The notes under the pieces: model-generated
Seen by the model: only the letters and a program-made list of their open reading frames with translations
Told to the model about the DNA's origin: nothing
Database searches by the model: none
Position numbers and translations under genes: made by a program
Assembly (NCBI GenBank): GCA_023460315.1
Contig: JAEWQO010000096.1
Location: 24,086 to 88,085 of the forward strand
Source: Actinomycetes bacterium
Lineage (GTDB): Bacteria > Actinomycetota > Coriobacteriia > Coriobacteriales > Eggerthellaceae
Length of the DNA: 64,000 nucleotides
Reading direction: 5' to 3'
Shown here: positions 33,749 to 41,825 of the stretch, in pieces
Layout: every line of letters starts with the position of its first letter
Position numbering within the stretch: the first letter of the stretch is position 1

Positions 33749-35695
33749 ATGTCAGACAAGCTCGCACGAGCTCAACATACGCGTGTTTCCAATCCGGAAA
33801 AAACGTCAGAGCTGCGTGTCGGAGGACGGCACGCCGGGACCGATCGAACCCTGTCGGCCACTTGCGCCCCAACGCGTGAGACGCCGGCGGATTCCCTTGC
33901 ACCCAAGCACGCGGCCCGTCCCCGTCCCCCGGTTGAGGCAAGCCCGCACTCCCCGGCAGGACCGAGCGCTCGGCCATCGTCCGAGATGCCTCCGCGCCCC
34001 CAGCTTGATCCCGGAAAAACCTCCGAGATCATTATCGTCGGCAAGCACACGGGAGAAGACAAGACACGCCTGGCCGCTTCGGCTGACCGGGGCGAAAGCA
34101 GCGACACCGCCTCCGTTGGCTCATCAGCCGCCCTCATAAGCGTCTGCACGCTGATTTCGCGGATACTCGGCTTTGGGCGCACGTGGACCATGGCCTTCGC
34201 CTTAGGGTCCACCATGCTTGCCAGTTCTTACACCGTGGCAAACACGGTGCCCAACATGCTGTTTGAGCTTGCGGCCGGAGGGATGATCGTCACCGCCTTT
34301 TTGCCCGTCTACGTGTCAGTCAAAAAGCGGCTTGGCCAAAAAGAAAGCAACGCCTACGCATCCAACCTGCTCACGCTTGTCGTGGTGTTTCTTGGCATCG
34401 TTTCCTTGCTCTGCATGGCATTTCCTTCTCTGGTCATTTACACGCAGAGCTTTTATTCCGAGCAGTCGGAAATGTCCACCGCCGTTTTCTTCTTCCAGTT
34501 CTTTGCGGTTCAAATTGTATTTTATGGAGCAAGCTCCCTGGTCCAAGGGCTGCTTAACGCCAATCGCGACTACTTGTGGCCCTCCATCGCCCCTGCAGCC
34601 AACAGCCTTATCGTCATTGCCGCTTTCCTGGCTTACGCCTTTATATCCCCCACCAACCCCACCCTTGCACTCTACCTTATCGCCCTCGGCAATCCCCTCG
34701 GCGTGTTCGCACAACTTGCCATCCAGCTGCCCGCCCTCAAGCGCAATGGCATACGGTTGCGCCCGCGCATCGATTTCCACGATCCCGCTTTGCGCGAGAC
34801 GCTGGGCATCGGCGCACCCGCCGTGTTCGTCATGCTGTGCTCGTCGGTGGTGGTGTCGGTCCAGACCGCAGCTGCCTATAGCTTCGCCGACAACGGACCC
34901 TCCCTCATTGCGTTTGCGCGCCTGTGGTTCACGCTGCCCTATGCGTTTCTCGCGGTGCCCATCACCACCGCCATGTTTACCGAGCTGTCCGACATGCAGG
35001 CCGACGGCGATATCGAAGGCGTCAAGCGGGGCATCGTCAGCGGAACCAACCAGATTCTGTTTTTCATGATTCCATTTGCCCTGTACCTCATGGTCTTTTC
35101 CCTCCCCCTCGTCACGCTTTACCATGCAGGCGCGTTCACCATGGATAACGTTAACTCCATCGCGCGCTACTTGGCCGTCCTTGCCTTTTCCTTGCCCGTT
35201 TACGGCGTCAACACCTACCTGCAGAAGACCTTCAGCAGTTTGCGCCGCATGGGCGTATTTGCCGGATTCAACTTCCTTGCCGGCGCAGCCCAAATTGGGC
35301 TCACCATGTTCGGTGCCGCCCATGCAGACCAATTCCCCATCGAAATAATCGCCCTTGGCGAGCTGCTCTTTTACCTCGTTGCAGACGTGAGCCTCTTCAT
35401 CTACCTGAGACATGCCTTCGGGGCTTTCGGCATTCGGTCCATCGTGAAAGCTTGCCTGTTCGGCGTGCTGTTCGGAGGCGTGGGCGCCGCGGCCGGCGCA
35501 GGTGTTTTGGCGCTCCTGGAAACGTTTGCCGGCCCGCTCTCGGGATCGATTGTCCAAGCCCTCATATACCTTATCGCTGCAGGAGTTGTGGCCCTGGCCG
35601 TGACCTTTGGCCTCTCCATCAAGCTCCATGTGCCAGAAGCGGCTTTCCTGACCGCCATCGCCCAAAAAGTGAAGGGCAGGCTGGGACGCGCTTAG
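33749..35695 (+). CDS. murJ: Lipid II flippase MurJ (MviN) with a long repeat-bearing N-terminal tail
   Basis: MurJ moves lipid II across the cytoplasmic membrane. From about residue 135 the 648-residue protein is a MOP-superfamily transporter with roughly 14 helices. It begins AALISVCTLISRILGFGRTW and contains the family's NTVPNMLFELAAGGMI segment and later basic loops. The first 130 residues form a Pro/Ser/Arg-rich cytoplasmic tail unlike most MurJ proteins. Within it a 20-residue motif occurs twice, at residues 15-34 and 87-106, each with KTSE followed by VG-x-H-x-G-x-D-(K/R)-T. The start is placed at the ATG at 33749; a GTG six codons upstream is possible. MurJ in mycobacteria also carries a regulatory cytoplasmic part. 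Confidence 0.9.
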   Translation: MSDKLARAQHTRVSNPEKTSELRVGGRHAGTDRTLSATCAPTRETPADSLAPKHAARPRPPVEASPHSPAGPSARPSSEMPPRPQLDPGKTSEIIIVGKHTGEDKTRLAASADRGESSDTASVGSSAALISVCTLISRILGFGRTWTMAFALGSTMLASSYTVANTVPNMLFELAAGGMIVTAFLPVYVSVKKRLGQKESNAYASNLLTLVVVFLGIVSLLCMAFPSLVIYTQSFYSEQSEMSTAVFFFQFFAVQIVFYGASSLVQGLLNANRDYLWPSIAPAANSLIVIAAFLAYAFISPTNPTLALYLIALGNPLGVFAQLAIQLPALKRNGIRLRPRIDFHDPALRETLGIGAPAVFVMLCSSVVVSVQTAAAYSFADNGPSLIAFARLWFTLPYAFLAVPITTAMFTELSDMQADGDIEGVKRGIVSGTNQILFFMIPFALYLMVFSLPLVTLYHAGAFTMDNVNSIARYLAVLAFSLPVYGVNTYLQKTFSSLRRMGVFAGFNFLAGAAQIGLTMFGAAHADQFPIEIIALGELLFYLVADVSLFIYLRHAFGAFGIRSIVKACLFGVLFGGVGAAAGAGVLALLETFAGPLSGSIVQALIYLIAAGVVALAVTFGLSIKLHVPEAAFLTAIAQKVKGRLGRA

Positions 35696-35817
35696 CCACA
35701 ACCATCCCGGCCAAGCCATGCCCAACCATGGATTAAACGTGATGTTCCTCGTTGTGCCGCGCCGATTTTTTCGAAATTTACCCTATAATATGTCGCATAC
35801 GACGTAAGGACTTTTTC
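35696..35817. other. murJ-marR spacer
   Basis: A 122-base spacer that carries the marR promoter and operator listed separately. No terminator hairpin for murJ is evident. Confidence 0.5.
35784..35806 (+). promoter_or_regulatory. marR -10 element and candidate MarR operator
   Basis: TATAAT lies at 35784-35789. Overlapping its 3' end is an inverted repeat, TATGTCG-CATA-CGACGTA (35789-35806), with one mismatch between the arms. A repressor bound there would cover the transcription start. MarR-family proteins typically bind such short palindromes in their own promoters. No good -35 hexamer is visible. Confidence 0.55.
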
Positions 35818-36231
35818 ATGGATCTGATGTTAATTAAAATGCTCAACACCGCAGTCGAACGCCAGCTTAACAAAGAGTTAGCTCCGCTTGGAATCACCTA
35901 TACCCAGGCAGCTGTGGTGGGATTCATCGCCAAAAACCCGCGCGACGATCTCTTCCAGAAGGACTTGGAAGAAGGCCTGGGTCTCACCCATCCCACCATG
36001 AGCAGCATTGTGAGCAGACTCGAAGCAAAGGGGCTGGTAGACGTTTCTCCGCTTAAACAAGACAGGCGCTACAAGCGCATTGCCCTCACTCCTCAAAGCC
36101 GCGCGCTCAACGGCGAGATAGCGAAAAAGATAGAGAACATTGCCACGCTTGCCCTTGACGGAATCGATCCCGCAGCTCAGGAAGAGTTCAGCCGCACCCT
36201 CGGCGCCATGACACGCAATCTCAACGGATAG
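35818..36231 (+). CDS. MarR-family transcriptional regulator
   Basis: This 137-residue winged-helix protein has the MarR layout. Helix 1 is used for dimerisation (LIKMLNTAVERQLNKELA). Then come ITYTQAAVVGFI, the recognition helix region LTHPTMSSIVSRLEAKGLV, and the wing with DRRYKRIALTPQS. MarR proteins are usually repressors released by phenolic or antibiotic-like ligands, often controlling an adjacent efflux gene. An MFS transporter follows on the same strand. The ATG at 35818 has AAGGA seven bases upstream. The longer open frame begins before the promoter and is rejected. Confidence 0.9.
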   Translation: MDLMLIKMLNTAVERQLNKELAPLGITYTQAAVVGFIAKNPRDDLFQKDLEEGLGLTHPTMSSIVSRLEAKGLVDVSPLKQDRRYKRIALTPQSRALNGEIAKKIENIATLALDGIDPAAQEEFSRTLGAMTRNLNG

Positions 36232-36265
36232 GGCACCCCGTTCGAGCTTCGCCCTGCTCTTTTGA

Positions 36266-36381
36266 CCAACCGCGTTGGCTCCTTTTCAGGTAGGCCAATC
36301 CCCCTGTTGGCCCTGAGCGGTATCGCTTTGGCAACGGCCGTCCCACCCCTCTGCTGCAGACGGCAGAGGGGTGGGACGGCC
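36266..36381 (+). repeat. Three successive inverted repeats between marR and the MFS gene
   Basis: The spacer holds CCAAC/GTTGG arms (36266-36278) and GGCCAA/TTGGCC arms (36293-36312). It also holds a perfect 19-bp inverted repeat (36336-36354 and 36363-36381) with an 8-base loop. The last would form a very stable hairpin in RNA from either strand. No run of T follows it, so it is not a typical intrinsic terminator; it could block or stabilise the transcript between the two genes. Confidence 0.8.
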
Positions 36382-36479
36382 AGGATGAGCTGGCGAAACG
36401 AGAACGACCCCCTTTCATTGAAGATATCCGGTCTCACACGATATCCCACCACGTACCTTTAGAAAGCGAGTAGAACTTT

Positions 36480-37907
36480 ATGGCAGAAAAAACGTTTAAG
36501 CATCCCCCCTTCATCATCATGCTTGGTCTTTTGATAGGAGGTTTTGTCGGGCTCTATGGAGAGTCTGCTTTAAACATTGCCCTGTCTCATTTCATGACGG
36601 ACTTTTCGCTCGAAGCGACCACCGCCCAGTGGCTTACTACAGGATATCTGCTGGTTGTTGGCGTTGTGCTTCCCACTTCAAGCCTCCTTGTCAGATGGTT
36701 CACCACCCGACAACTCGCATTCTTTTCATTCATGTGCTTCTTGGTGGGCGCCTTGCTTTCTGGAACCGCTTCGACCTTCAGCATTCTGATGGCAGGACGC
36801 CTTATCCAAGGAATTGCGACCGGCATCCTCTTGCCGCTGCTATTCAGCACGGCCCTTGCCATATATCCTCAGGAAAAGCGCGGAGCAGCCATGGGCATGA
36901 TCGGACTGGTGGTGATGTTTGCCCCTGCCCTCGGACCCACACTCGCCGGTTTCATTCTGGAATACCTTTCTTGGAACTGGATATTCTTTCTGATGATTCC
37001 CGTTGTGCTGGCGGCCGCCGTGGTGTCATTTTTCTTCCTTGAAAACGTGCAGGACATCACACGTCCCCCGGTCGATGTCGCATCGATTGTCCTGTCAACC
37101 CTTGGATTTGGCCTGCTGGTGTTCGGAGTGAGCGAAGGGGGCGAACGAGGCTGGGGAAGCATTCCTGTGCTGGCAAGCCTCATTCTTGGCATCGCCTCGC
37201 TGGCAGTATTTTGCCGGCGCCAATTCTCCTTGGATGAGCCGTTCTTGGACGTTCAATGCTTTCGCAGCAAAGAGTTTTCCCGTGGAGCAGCGCTGGTGGC
37301 CCTCGACAACGCCATCCTCATGGCAGCGGTGCTGGTGATTCCTTTGTTTCTTCAAAAGAGCCTCCTGATTCCCACCGTTCTTGCCGGATTGCTGATGCTG
37401 CCCGGAGGCATCGTGAACGGGTTGGTTTCAACCGTTGCCGGAAACCTCTTTGATAAACGAGGCGCACGCATGGTGGTTCGCACCGGATTTATCGCAAGCC
37501 TTGTTGCAGCTCTTCTTTTGATGCAGGTCTCCGTCGAAACAAGCCTCCTGCTGGTTGTGGTGGGGCACATCATCTTGATGGTGGGCGCGCCCCTTGCCAT
37601 GTCCCCGTCTCAAACCTATGCCCTCAACGCTCTTCCTTCCACGTTGAATTCGGATGGCACCACCATCCTCAGCACCCTCCAGCAAATTGCCGGCGCGCTG
37701 GGAACCGCCTTGGTGACCAGCGCGATGTCGTGGGGAGAAAGCGCGTCTGTGCAGGCCGGGATAACGGCGGAAACCGCCAATATCGCAACCGGCTCGCAAT
37801 ACGGGTTCGCCCTGGTTGCCCTTATAGCCGCCTTGGGGCTCATCGCCTCGTTCGGCTTGAAGAAAAAAAGCGAGTGCCAAGGAGCTGACGTGAGCGCGGA
37901 AGCATAA
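36480..37907 (+). CDS. MFS drug-efflux transporter, DHA2 (EmrB/QacA-like) family
   Basis: This 475-residue membrane protein has about 14 hydrophobic segments, matching the 14-helix DHA2 group of proton-driven multidrug exporters. The family motifs are visible: motif D1-like LNIALSHFMTDF in helix 1, LLVRWFTTRQLAFF (motif A), GRLIQGIATGILLPLL (motif B) and GLVVMFAPALGPTLAGFI (motif C, typical of exporters). It is the likely target of the MarR protein encoded just upstream. A ribosome-binding site before the ATG at 36480 is weak (only GCGAG), which suggests low translation. Substrate is unknown. Confidence 0.9.
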   Translation: MAEKTFKHPPFIIMLGLLIGGFVGLYGESALNIALSHFMTDFSLEATTAQWLTTGYLLVVGVVLPTSSLLVRWFTTRQLAFFSFMCFLVGALLSGTASTFSILMAGRLIQGIATGILLPLLFSTALAIYPQEKRGAAMGMIGLVVMFAPALGPTLAGFILEYLSWNWIFFLMIPVVLAAAVVSFFFLENVQDITRPPVDVASIVLSTLGFGLLVFGVSEGGERGWGSIPVLASLILGIASLAVFCRRQFSLDEPFLDVQCFRSKEFSRGAALVALDNAILMAAVLVIPLFLQKSLLIPTVLAGLLMLPGGIVNGLVSTVAGNLFDKRGARMVVRTGFIASLVAALLLMQVSVETSLLLVVVGHIILMVGAPLAMSPSQTYALNALPSTLNSDGTTILSTLQQIAGALGTALVTSAMSWGESASVQAGITAETANIATGSQYGFALVALIAALGLIASFGLKKKSECQGADVSAEA

Positions 37908-38000
37908 CGACCGCCCACCGCCATCCTCGCAGGAGGTTTCCGCGAAGCGGACCCGATCCAAGAGCCGAACGGTCACGGGAAGAGAACTTGTCAAGCGACT

Positions 38001-38135
38001 TTGATGGCAGAAACGGCCCCGGCAGGGAAGCTCGATCCAAACGGTGCGGGGCGAAACGGGGAAGTCAGGCGGCATGCAGGGGCTGGCATCGGAGTTCCCT
38101 CGGTGGCCAGCCCCTTGGGCCGTTTCTGCCGTCAA
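38001..38135. repeat. Nested long inverted repeat
   Basis: The left arm TTGATGGCAGAAACGGCCC (38001-38019) matches the reverse complement of 38117-38135 with one mismatch in 19 bases. Inside lies a second pair, GGGGCTGGC (38079-38087) and GCCAGCCCC (38106-38114). RNA from this segment would fold into a branched or long-armed structure. No function is recognised. Confidence 0.75.
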
Positions 38136-38219
38136 GCCGTGCCTCGGCAGGCGCTGTGCTCGCCAGGCTCGCCTTCCTGGTCTCCCGATCGTGCCGCGTC
38201 CGATCCCCTCTCCTGAAGG

Positions 38220-38253
38220 AGCTGGACGGAAGGCTCTCGTTTTCCGTCCAGCT
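38220..38253 (-). terminator. Candidate terminator hairpin after the asnB-like gene
   Basis: A 12-bp perfect stem (AGCTGGACGGAA with TTCCGTCCAGCT) and a 10-base loop lie about 40 bases past the stop codon of the minus-strand asnB-like gene. No T-run follows, so termination may be factor-assisted. Confidence 0.5.
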
Positions 38254-38290
38254 ATCGAAGATCACTTCAAGAGGAACCTTTGAAGGTGCA

Positions 38291-40252
38291 TCACGCAACG
38301 TTTGTTTTCGGCGCCAGCTTTTCAGAAGATGCTCCAAAGAACACTTCATACCAGCACAAGAAACAGTAGATGTTCCAGATGCGCATCATCTTGAGTTTGG
38401 AGCGGCCTTCGGTGGTGGAGAAGTCGGCGCTGCGATGGTCATCGAGCATCTTGACCAGGTAATCCACGTTGAAGAACTCATGAGCCGCCTCTCCCGTGAA
38501 CGCCTTCTTGATGCGATCGTAGTAGAGGTCGGTCTGCAGCCACACCGTGAGCGGCGTGATGAAGGGCTGTTTGGGCATGTTCGCCACCCGCTTTTGGAAG
38601 CCAAGCTTGCTCGCCGCCACGCGCAACGCGTACTTGGAATGCTCGTCATCGACTCGGCAGGCGGTCGGCAGCTGCAGGGCAACGTCAAGCACTTTTTTGT
38701 CCAAGAACGGAACACGCAGCTCAAGCGACTGAGCCATGGACATCTTGTCAGCCTTGAGGCAGATGTCGAAGGGCATGTAGCTAACCATGTCCACATACTG
38801 GGTCTGAGTGATCACGTCGACTCCCTGCTTGGCCGCCTCGTCGAAGTGGGGCTTGCACCACTCCCATGGCCTGCAGGGACCTTCATAGCCCTTGAGGACG
38901 TCGGGAACCTCGTCCCACATGTAGTTCATCGAAGCGCGCTGATAGGACTTCTCCGGGCCGCCAGACCCACGCATGGCAAACCGCCGGCCATGGAACGGCG
39001 GAAGCAGCTCGGCCACGAAACCGGCGGCTTCACGCAGGGGGCGCGGCACCTTGAAGTACTTCTCGAATTCGAACTGGTCGTGATAGATCCAGTAGCCCCC
39101 GAAAAGCTCGTCAGCCCCTTCGCCCGACTGCACGACCTTCACCTGCTGACGCGCAAGCTTCGACACGAAGAACAGGGGGATGGCGCTTGGCGCACCCAGC
39201 GGCTCATCCATATGGTATTGCTCGGTGGGCACGATATCCAGAAATTCCTCGGCAGTCACCTGCGTCTCGAAGTTCGGCAGCTGGGCCCATTCGGCGAATG
39301 CCCGCGAGTCGTCCAGCTCGTTCAGCTTGATGTCAAAATCGGGAATGGCATCGATTTCGGCCATCTTGTCCTCGCACCCGATGTCATAGCCCACCGAGAA
39401 GGTCTTGACCTCGTCGGCGTGCTGCCCCATGCAGTACGCCGCAAGCGAGGAGTCGATGCCTCCCGACAGGAAGCTTCCGATCTCCACGTCAGCAATCTCA
39501 TGCGCCGCCACCGACTCGTCAAACGCCGCGTTGACGATGTCGGCCCACTCGTCGAGGCTCTTCGATTCATCGATCCGGTAAGTGATGTGATAAAAGCATT
39601 CCGTCCGCACCTCACCGTCTTCGAACACCATGAAATGGCCAGGCAGCAGCTTGTGGACGCCGGCGAACATCGTCTGGGAATCGTTCAGGTACTCGAAGCA
39701 CAGGTACTGCGGCAGCATGTCCCGGTTCAATTCCTTGTGAAACGCCGGATGCGCGAGGAAGGCCTTGATCTCGCTGCCATAGATGAGACGCCCGCCGTCA
39801 TGCTGATAGTAGAGCGGCTTGATGCCAAACAGATCGCGCGCGCACACGAGACGCTTCGCCTTGGCATCCCATATGGCGATGGCGAACATGCCGCGCAGCT
39901 TCTCAAACACGTCAGTTCCCCACGCCTCATAGCCGTGGACGACGGTTTCGGTGTCCCCCTGCGTCTTGAACTCGTATCCCAAGGATTCCAACTCGGCACG
40001 CAACTCTTGGAAGTTGTATATCTCGCCGTTGAACGTGACGGTCACGCTGCCGTCGGCATTCTGCATGGGCTGACGGCTTCCCTCAAGGTCAATGATGGAA
40101 AGGCGTCGAAACCCCATCGCGATGCCGTCAGTGACGAAAAAACCTTCGTCATCGGGTCCCCGGTGAGCAATGCGATCGGCCATGTCCTTGACGATGGCCT
40201 CGTTGATCTGCTGGCCGTAATCGACGGTGGTGAATCCCACGAAACCGCACAT
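38291..40252 (-). CDS. asnB: Glutamine-hydrolysing asparagine synthase family protein (AsnB/AsnH-like)
   Basis: This 653-residue amidotransferase has an N-terminal Ntn-type glutaminase domain starting MCGFVGF, where Cys2 is the nucleophile. RRLSIIDLEGSRQPM and FNGEIYNF follow. The C-terminal synthetase domain has the ATP pyrophosphatase loop SFLSGGIDSSLAAY and GEGADELFGGYW. It could make free asparagine. However, members of this family also amidate wall precursors (diaminopimelate in mycobacteria, D-aspartate cross-bridges in enterococci). The divergent ATP-grasp neighbour resembles D-aspartate ligases, so a wall role is plausible. The ATG at 40252 has AGGAG seven bases upstream. Confidence 0.9.
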   Translation of the reverse strand: MCGFVGFTTVDYGQQINEAIVKDMADRIAHRGPDDEGFFVTDGIAMGFRRLSIIDLEGSRQPMQNADGSVTVTFNGEIYNFQELRAELESLGYEFKTQGDTETVVHGYEAWGTDVFEKLRGMFAIAIWDAKAKRLVCARDLFGIKPLYYQHDGGRLIYGSEIKAFLAHPAFHKELNRDMLPQYLCFEYLNDSQTMFAGVHKLLPGHFMVFEDGEVRTECFYHITYRIDESKSLDEWADIVNAAFDESVAAHEIADVEIGSFLSGGIDSSLAAYCMGQHADEVKTFSVGYDIGCEDKMAEIDAIPDFDIKLNELDDSRAFAEWAQLPNFETQVTAEEFLDIVPTEQYHMDEPLGAPSAIPLFFVSKLARQQVKVVQSGEGADELFGGYWIYHDQFEFEKYFKVPRPLREAAGFVAELLPPFHGRRFAMRGSGGPEKSYQRASMNYMWDEVPDVLKGYEGPCRPWEWCKPHFDEAAKQGVDVITQTQYVDMVSYMPFDICLKADKMSMAQSLELRVPFLDKKVLDVALQLPTACRVDDEHSKYALRVAASKLGFQKRVANMPKQPFITPLTVWLQTDLYYDRIKKAFTGEAAHEFFNVDYLVKMLDDHRSADFSTTEGRSKLKMMRIWNIYCFLCWYEVFFGASSEKLAPKTNVA

Positions 40253-40409
40253 GCTGCAACTCCTGTTCTGCGTGCCGCCGGATCTCGTCTGTCGTCGAAT
40301 GCCGAAGCGGTCGTCCTCTTCTCAGTGTCTCGGCCATGATACGCCAACCTGCATCGATGTGGACACTTTTCACGAAACGCGCGGGTTGCCACCCCCCTCT
40401 GGCTTGGTA

Positions 40410-40418
40410 TGGGATAAT
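40410..40418 (+). promoter_or_regulatory. Extended -10 element for the ATP-grasp gene
   Basis: TGG directly followed by GATAAT lies about 37 bases before the ATG at 40455. There is no strong -35 match, as is usual for extended -10 promoters. On the other strand of the same gap a TATCAT hexamer could serve the asnB-like gene. Confidence 0.4.
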
Positions 40419-40454
40419 GGCAGAGCATCTCGATTCAAAAGGAGACCTGAGCAT

Positions 40455-41825
40455 ATGCCTGCAGCATCGCAAGAAGCTTCGGTTCGCACGTCAACCCCAC
40501 GCCAGACGCGAAGCACCCCCCTCGACGGAACGGCCCCCACAACGGCGCCGGCTCGCCTCGAGAAAGCTTCAGACGTAAGGGACCGGCTCCAACCCGTCAT
40601 CGTGGGCGGCGACATCCTCGCCTACAGCTACGTGCGGGAGCTTCATCGCGCCTATGGCATCGATCACACCATCGTGCTGGCCACCCAAGACATCAAGATG
40701 CTCTCGTCAAGCCGCTTCACGGACTATCGGCTGGAGTCCCGCATCCACGAGCCCGAAGGCCTGTACGACGCGCTCGAGCGCGTGGCGCGCGAGACCCATG
40801 CGGCCGACCCCGGACGTCTGCTGCTTGTGCTGGGCTGCGATGACTGCCACGCACGCATGTTGTCGGCCGGCAAGGACCGGCTCGAGGCGGCTGGGTACAC
40901 CGTGCCCTACATCGACTTTCCCCTGCTTGACGACATCACCCAGAAGCGCCGCTTCTATGAGCTGTGCGGCGAATTGGACATTCCCTACCCCCAGACATGG
41001 TATTTCGACTGCGGCGAAGGTCCCGACGAACTTGCCGCCGAGGACTTCTCCTATCCACTCATCGCCAAACCGTCGAACTCCGCCCTGTTCCAAGACGCGT
41101 CCATTCCCCGCAAGCGCAAGATCTACGAGATAGAAAACGCCGAGGAACTGGCGCAAGTGTGGCACGACATCCGCACGTCGGACTATGATGGGGAGCTCGT
41201 GGTGCAGGACTTCGTGCCCGGCGGGGATGACGCCATCCGCACGTTGACCACCTTCTCGGATGCGGAGGGCACGCTGCGCGTGGTGTCCGGAGGCGTCGTC
41301 TGCCTGCAGGATCACGATCCCACCGCGCTCGGCAATCCGCTGTGCATCATGGGAGAACGCGAGGACGAGATCATCGCCTGCGCCGCACGGTTTCTCAAGC
41401 GCACCGGATATCGGGGGTTCGCAAATTTTGACATCAAATACGACGAGAGGGACGGCACGTTCCGATTCTTCGAAGTCAACACGCGCTGCGGGCGCAATAC
41501 CTACTACCTGAGCCTCGGCGGCGTGAACTTCGTCACGCTCATCGTGCGGGAATTCCTATTGGGTGAGAAGATTGACTACCGGGAAGCCTACGACCCGTTT
41601 GTGTATTCCTGCGTGCCGCGCTATGTGCTGGACCGCAGCATGGAGAACCGAGGCAGGTTGCAGCATGCTCTTGAAGTGCTGCAACGGACCGAGAACCCCT
41701 ACCCGCTCCAGTACATGCCGGACTCGTTTCTTCACAACCTCTGGGCACGTGTCATGTACTTGAATCAGATTCCGAAGTTCAAGCGATTCTATTGGGACAC
41801 CGGCGGCAAGCAGCTGAAGGCCTAA
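40455..41825 (+). CDS. ATP-grasp carboxylate-amine ligase (D-aspartate ligase-like)
   Basis: This 456-residue protein starts with a Ser/Thr/Ala-rich tail of about 45 residues. It then has a preATP-grasp fold (VIVGGDILAYSYVRELHRAY), QKRRFYELCGELDIPYPQTW, the ATP-binding lysine in YPLIAKPSNS, and GELVVQDFVPGGDDAIRT. The metal-binding end is FRFFEVNTRCGRNTYYLSLGGVNF. This arrangement resembles carboxylate-amine ligases that add D-aspartate to the cross-bridge of peptidoglycan precursors. The neighbouring glutamine amidotransferase would then amidate it. That link is an inference; related ATP-grasp enzymes use other substrates. The start at 40455 has an AAGGAG site upstream. Confidence 0.8.
   Translation: MPAASQEASVRTSTPRQTRSTPLDGTAPTTAPARLEKASDVRDRLQPVIVGGDILAYSYVRELHRAYGIDHTIVLATQDIKMLSSSRFTDYRLESRIHEPEGLYDALERVARETHAADPGRLLLVLGCDDCHARMLSAGKDRLEAAGYTVPYIDFPLLDDITQKRRFYELCGELDIPYPQTWYFDCGEGPDELAAEDFSYPLIAKPSNSALFQDASIPRKRKIYEIENAEELAQVWHDIRTSDYDGELVVQDFVPGGDDAIRTLTTFSDAEGTLRVVSGGVVCLQDHDPTALGNPLCIMGEREDEIIACAARFLKRTGYRGFANFDIKYDERDGTFRFFEVNTRCGRNTYYLSLGGVNFVTLIVREFLLGEKIDYREAYDPFVYSCVPRYVLDRSMENRGRLQHALEVLQRTENPYPLQYMPDSFLHNLWARVMYLNQIPKFKRFYWDTGGKQLKA

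Larger units (their letters stand above)
37908..38290. other. Convergent interval between the MFS gene and asnB-like gene
   Basis: This 383-base stretch between converging genes has no credible reading frame. It is rich in inverted repeats: a long outer pair (38001-38019 with 38117-38135), an inner pair (38079-38087 with 38106-38114) and a 12-bp hairpin (38220-38253). These are the only structures seen and may provide terminators for both directions. Confidence 0.6.

Noticed and set aside
37988..40339. 783-codon plus-strand open frame
   Set aside because: It is antisense to the asnB-like gene, which has a full set of amidotransferase motifs.
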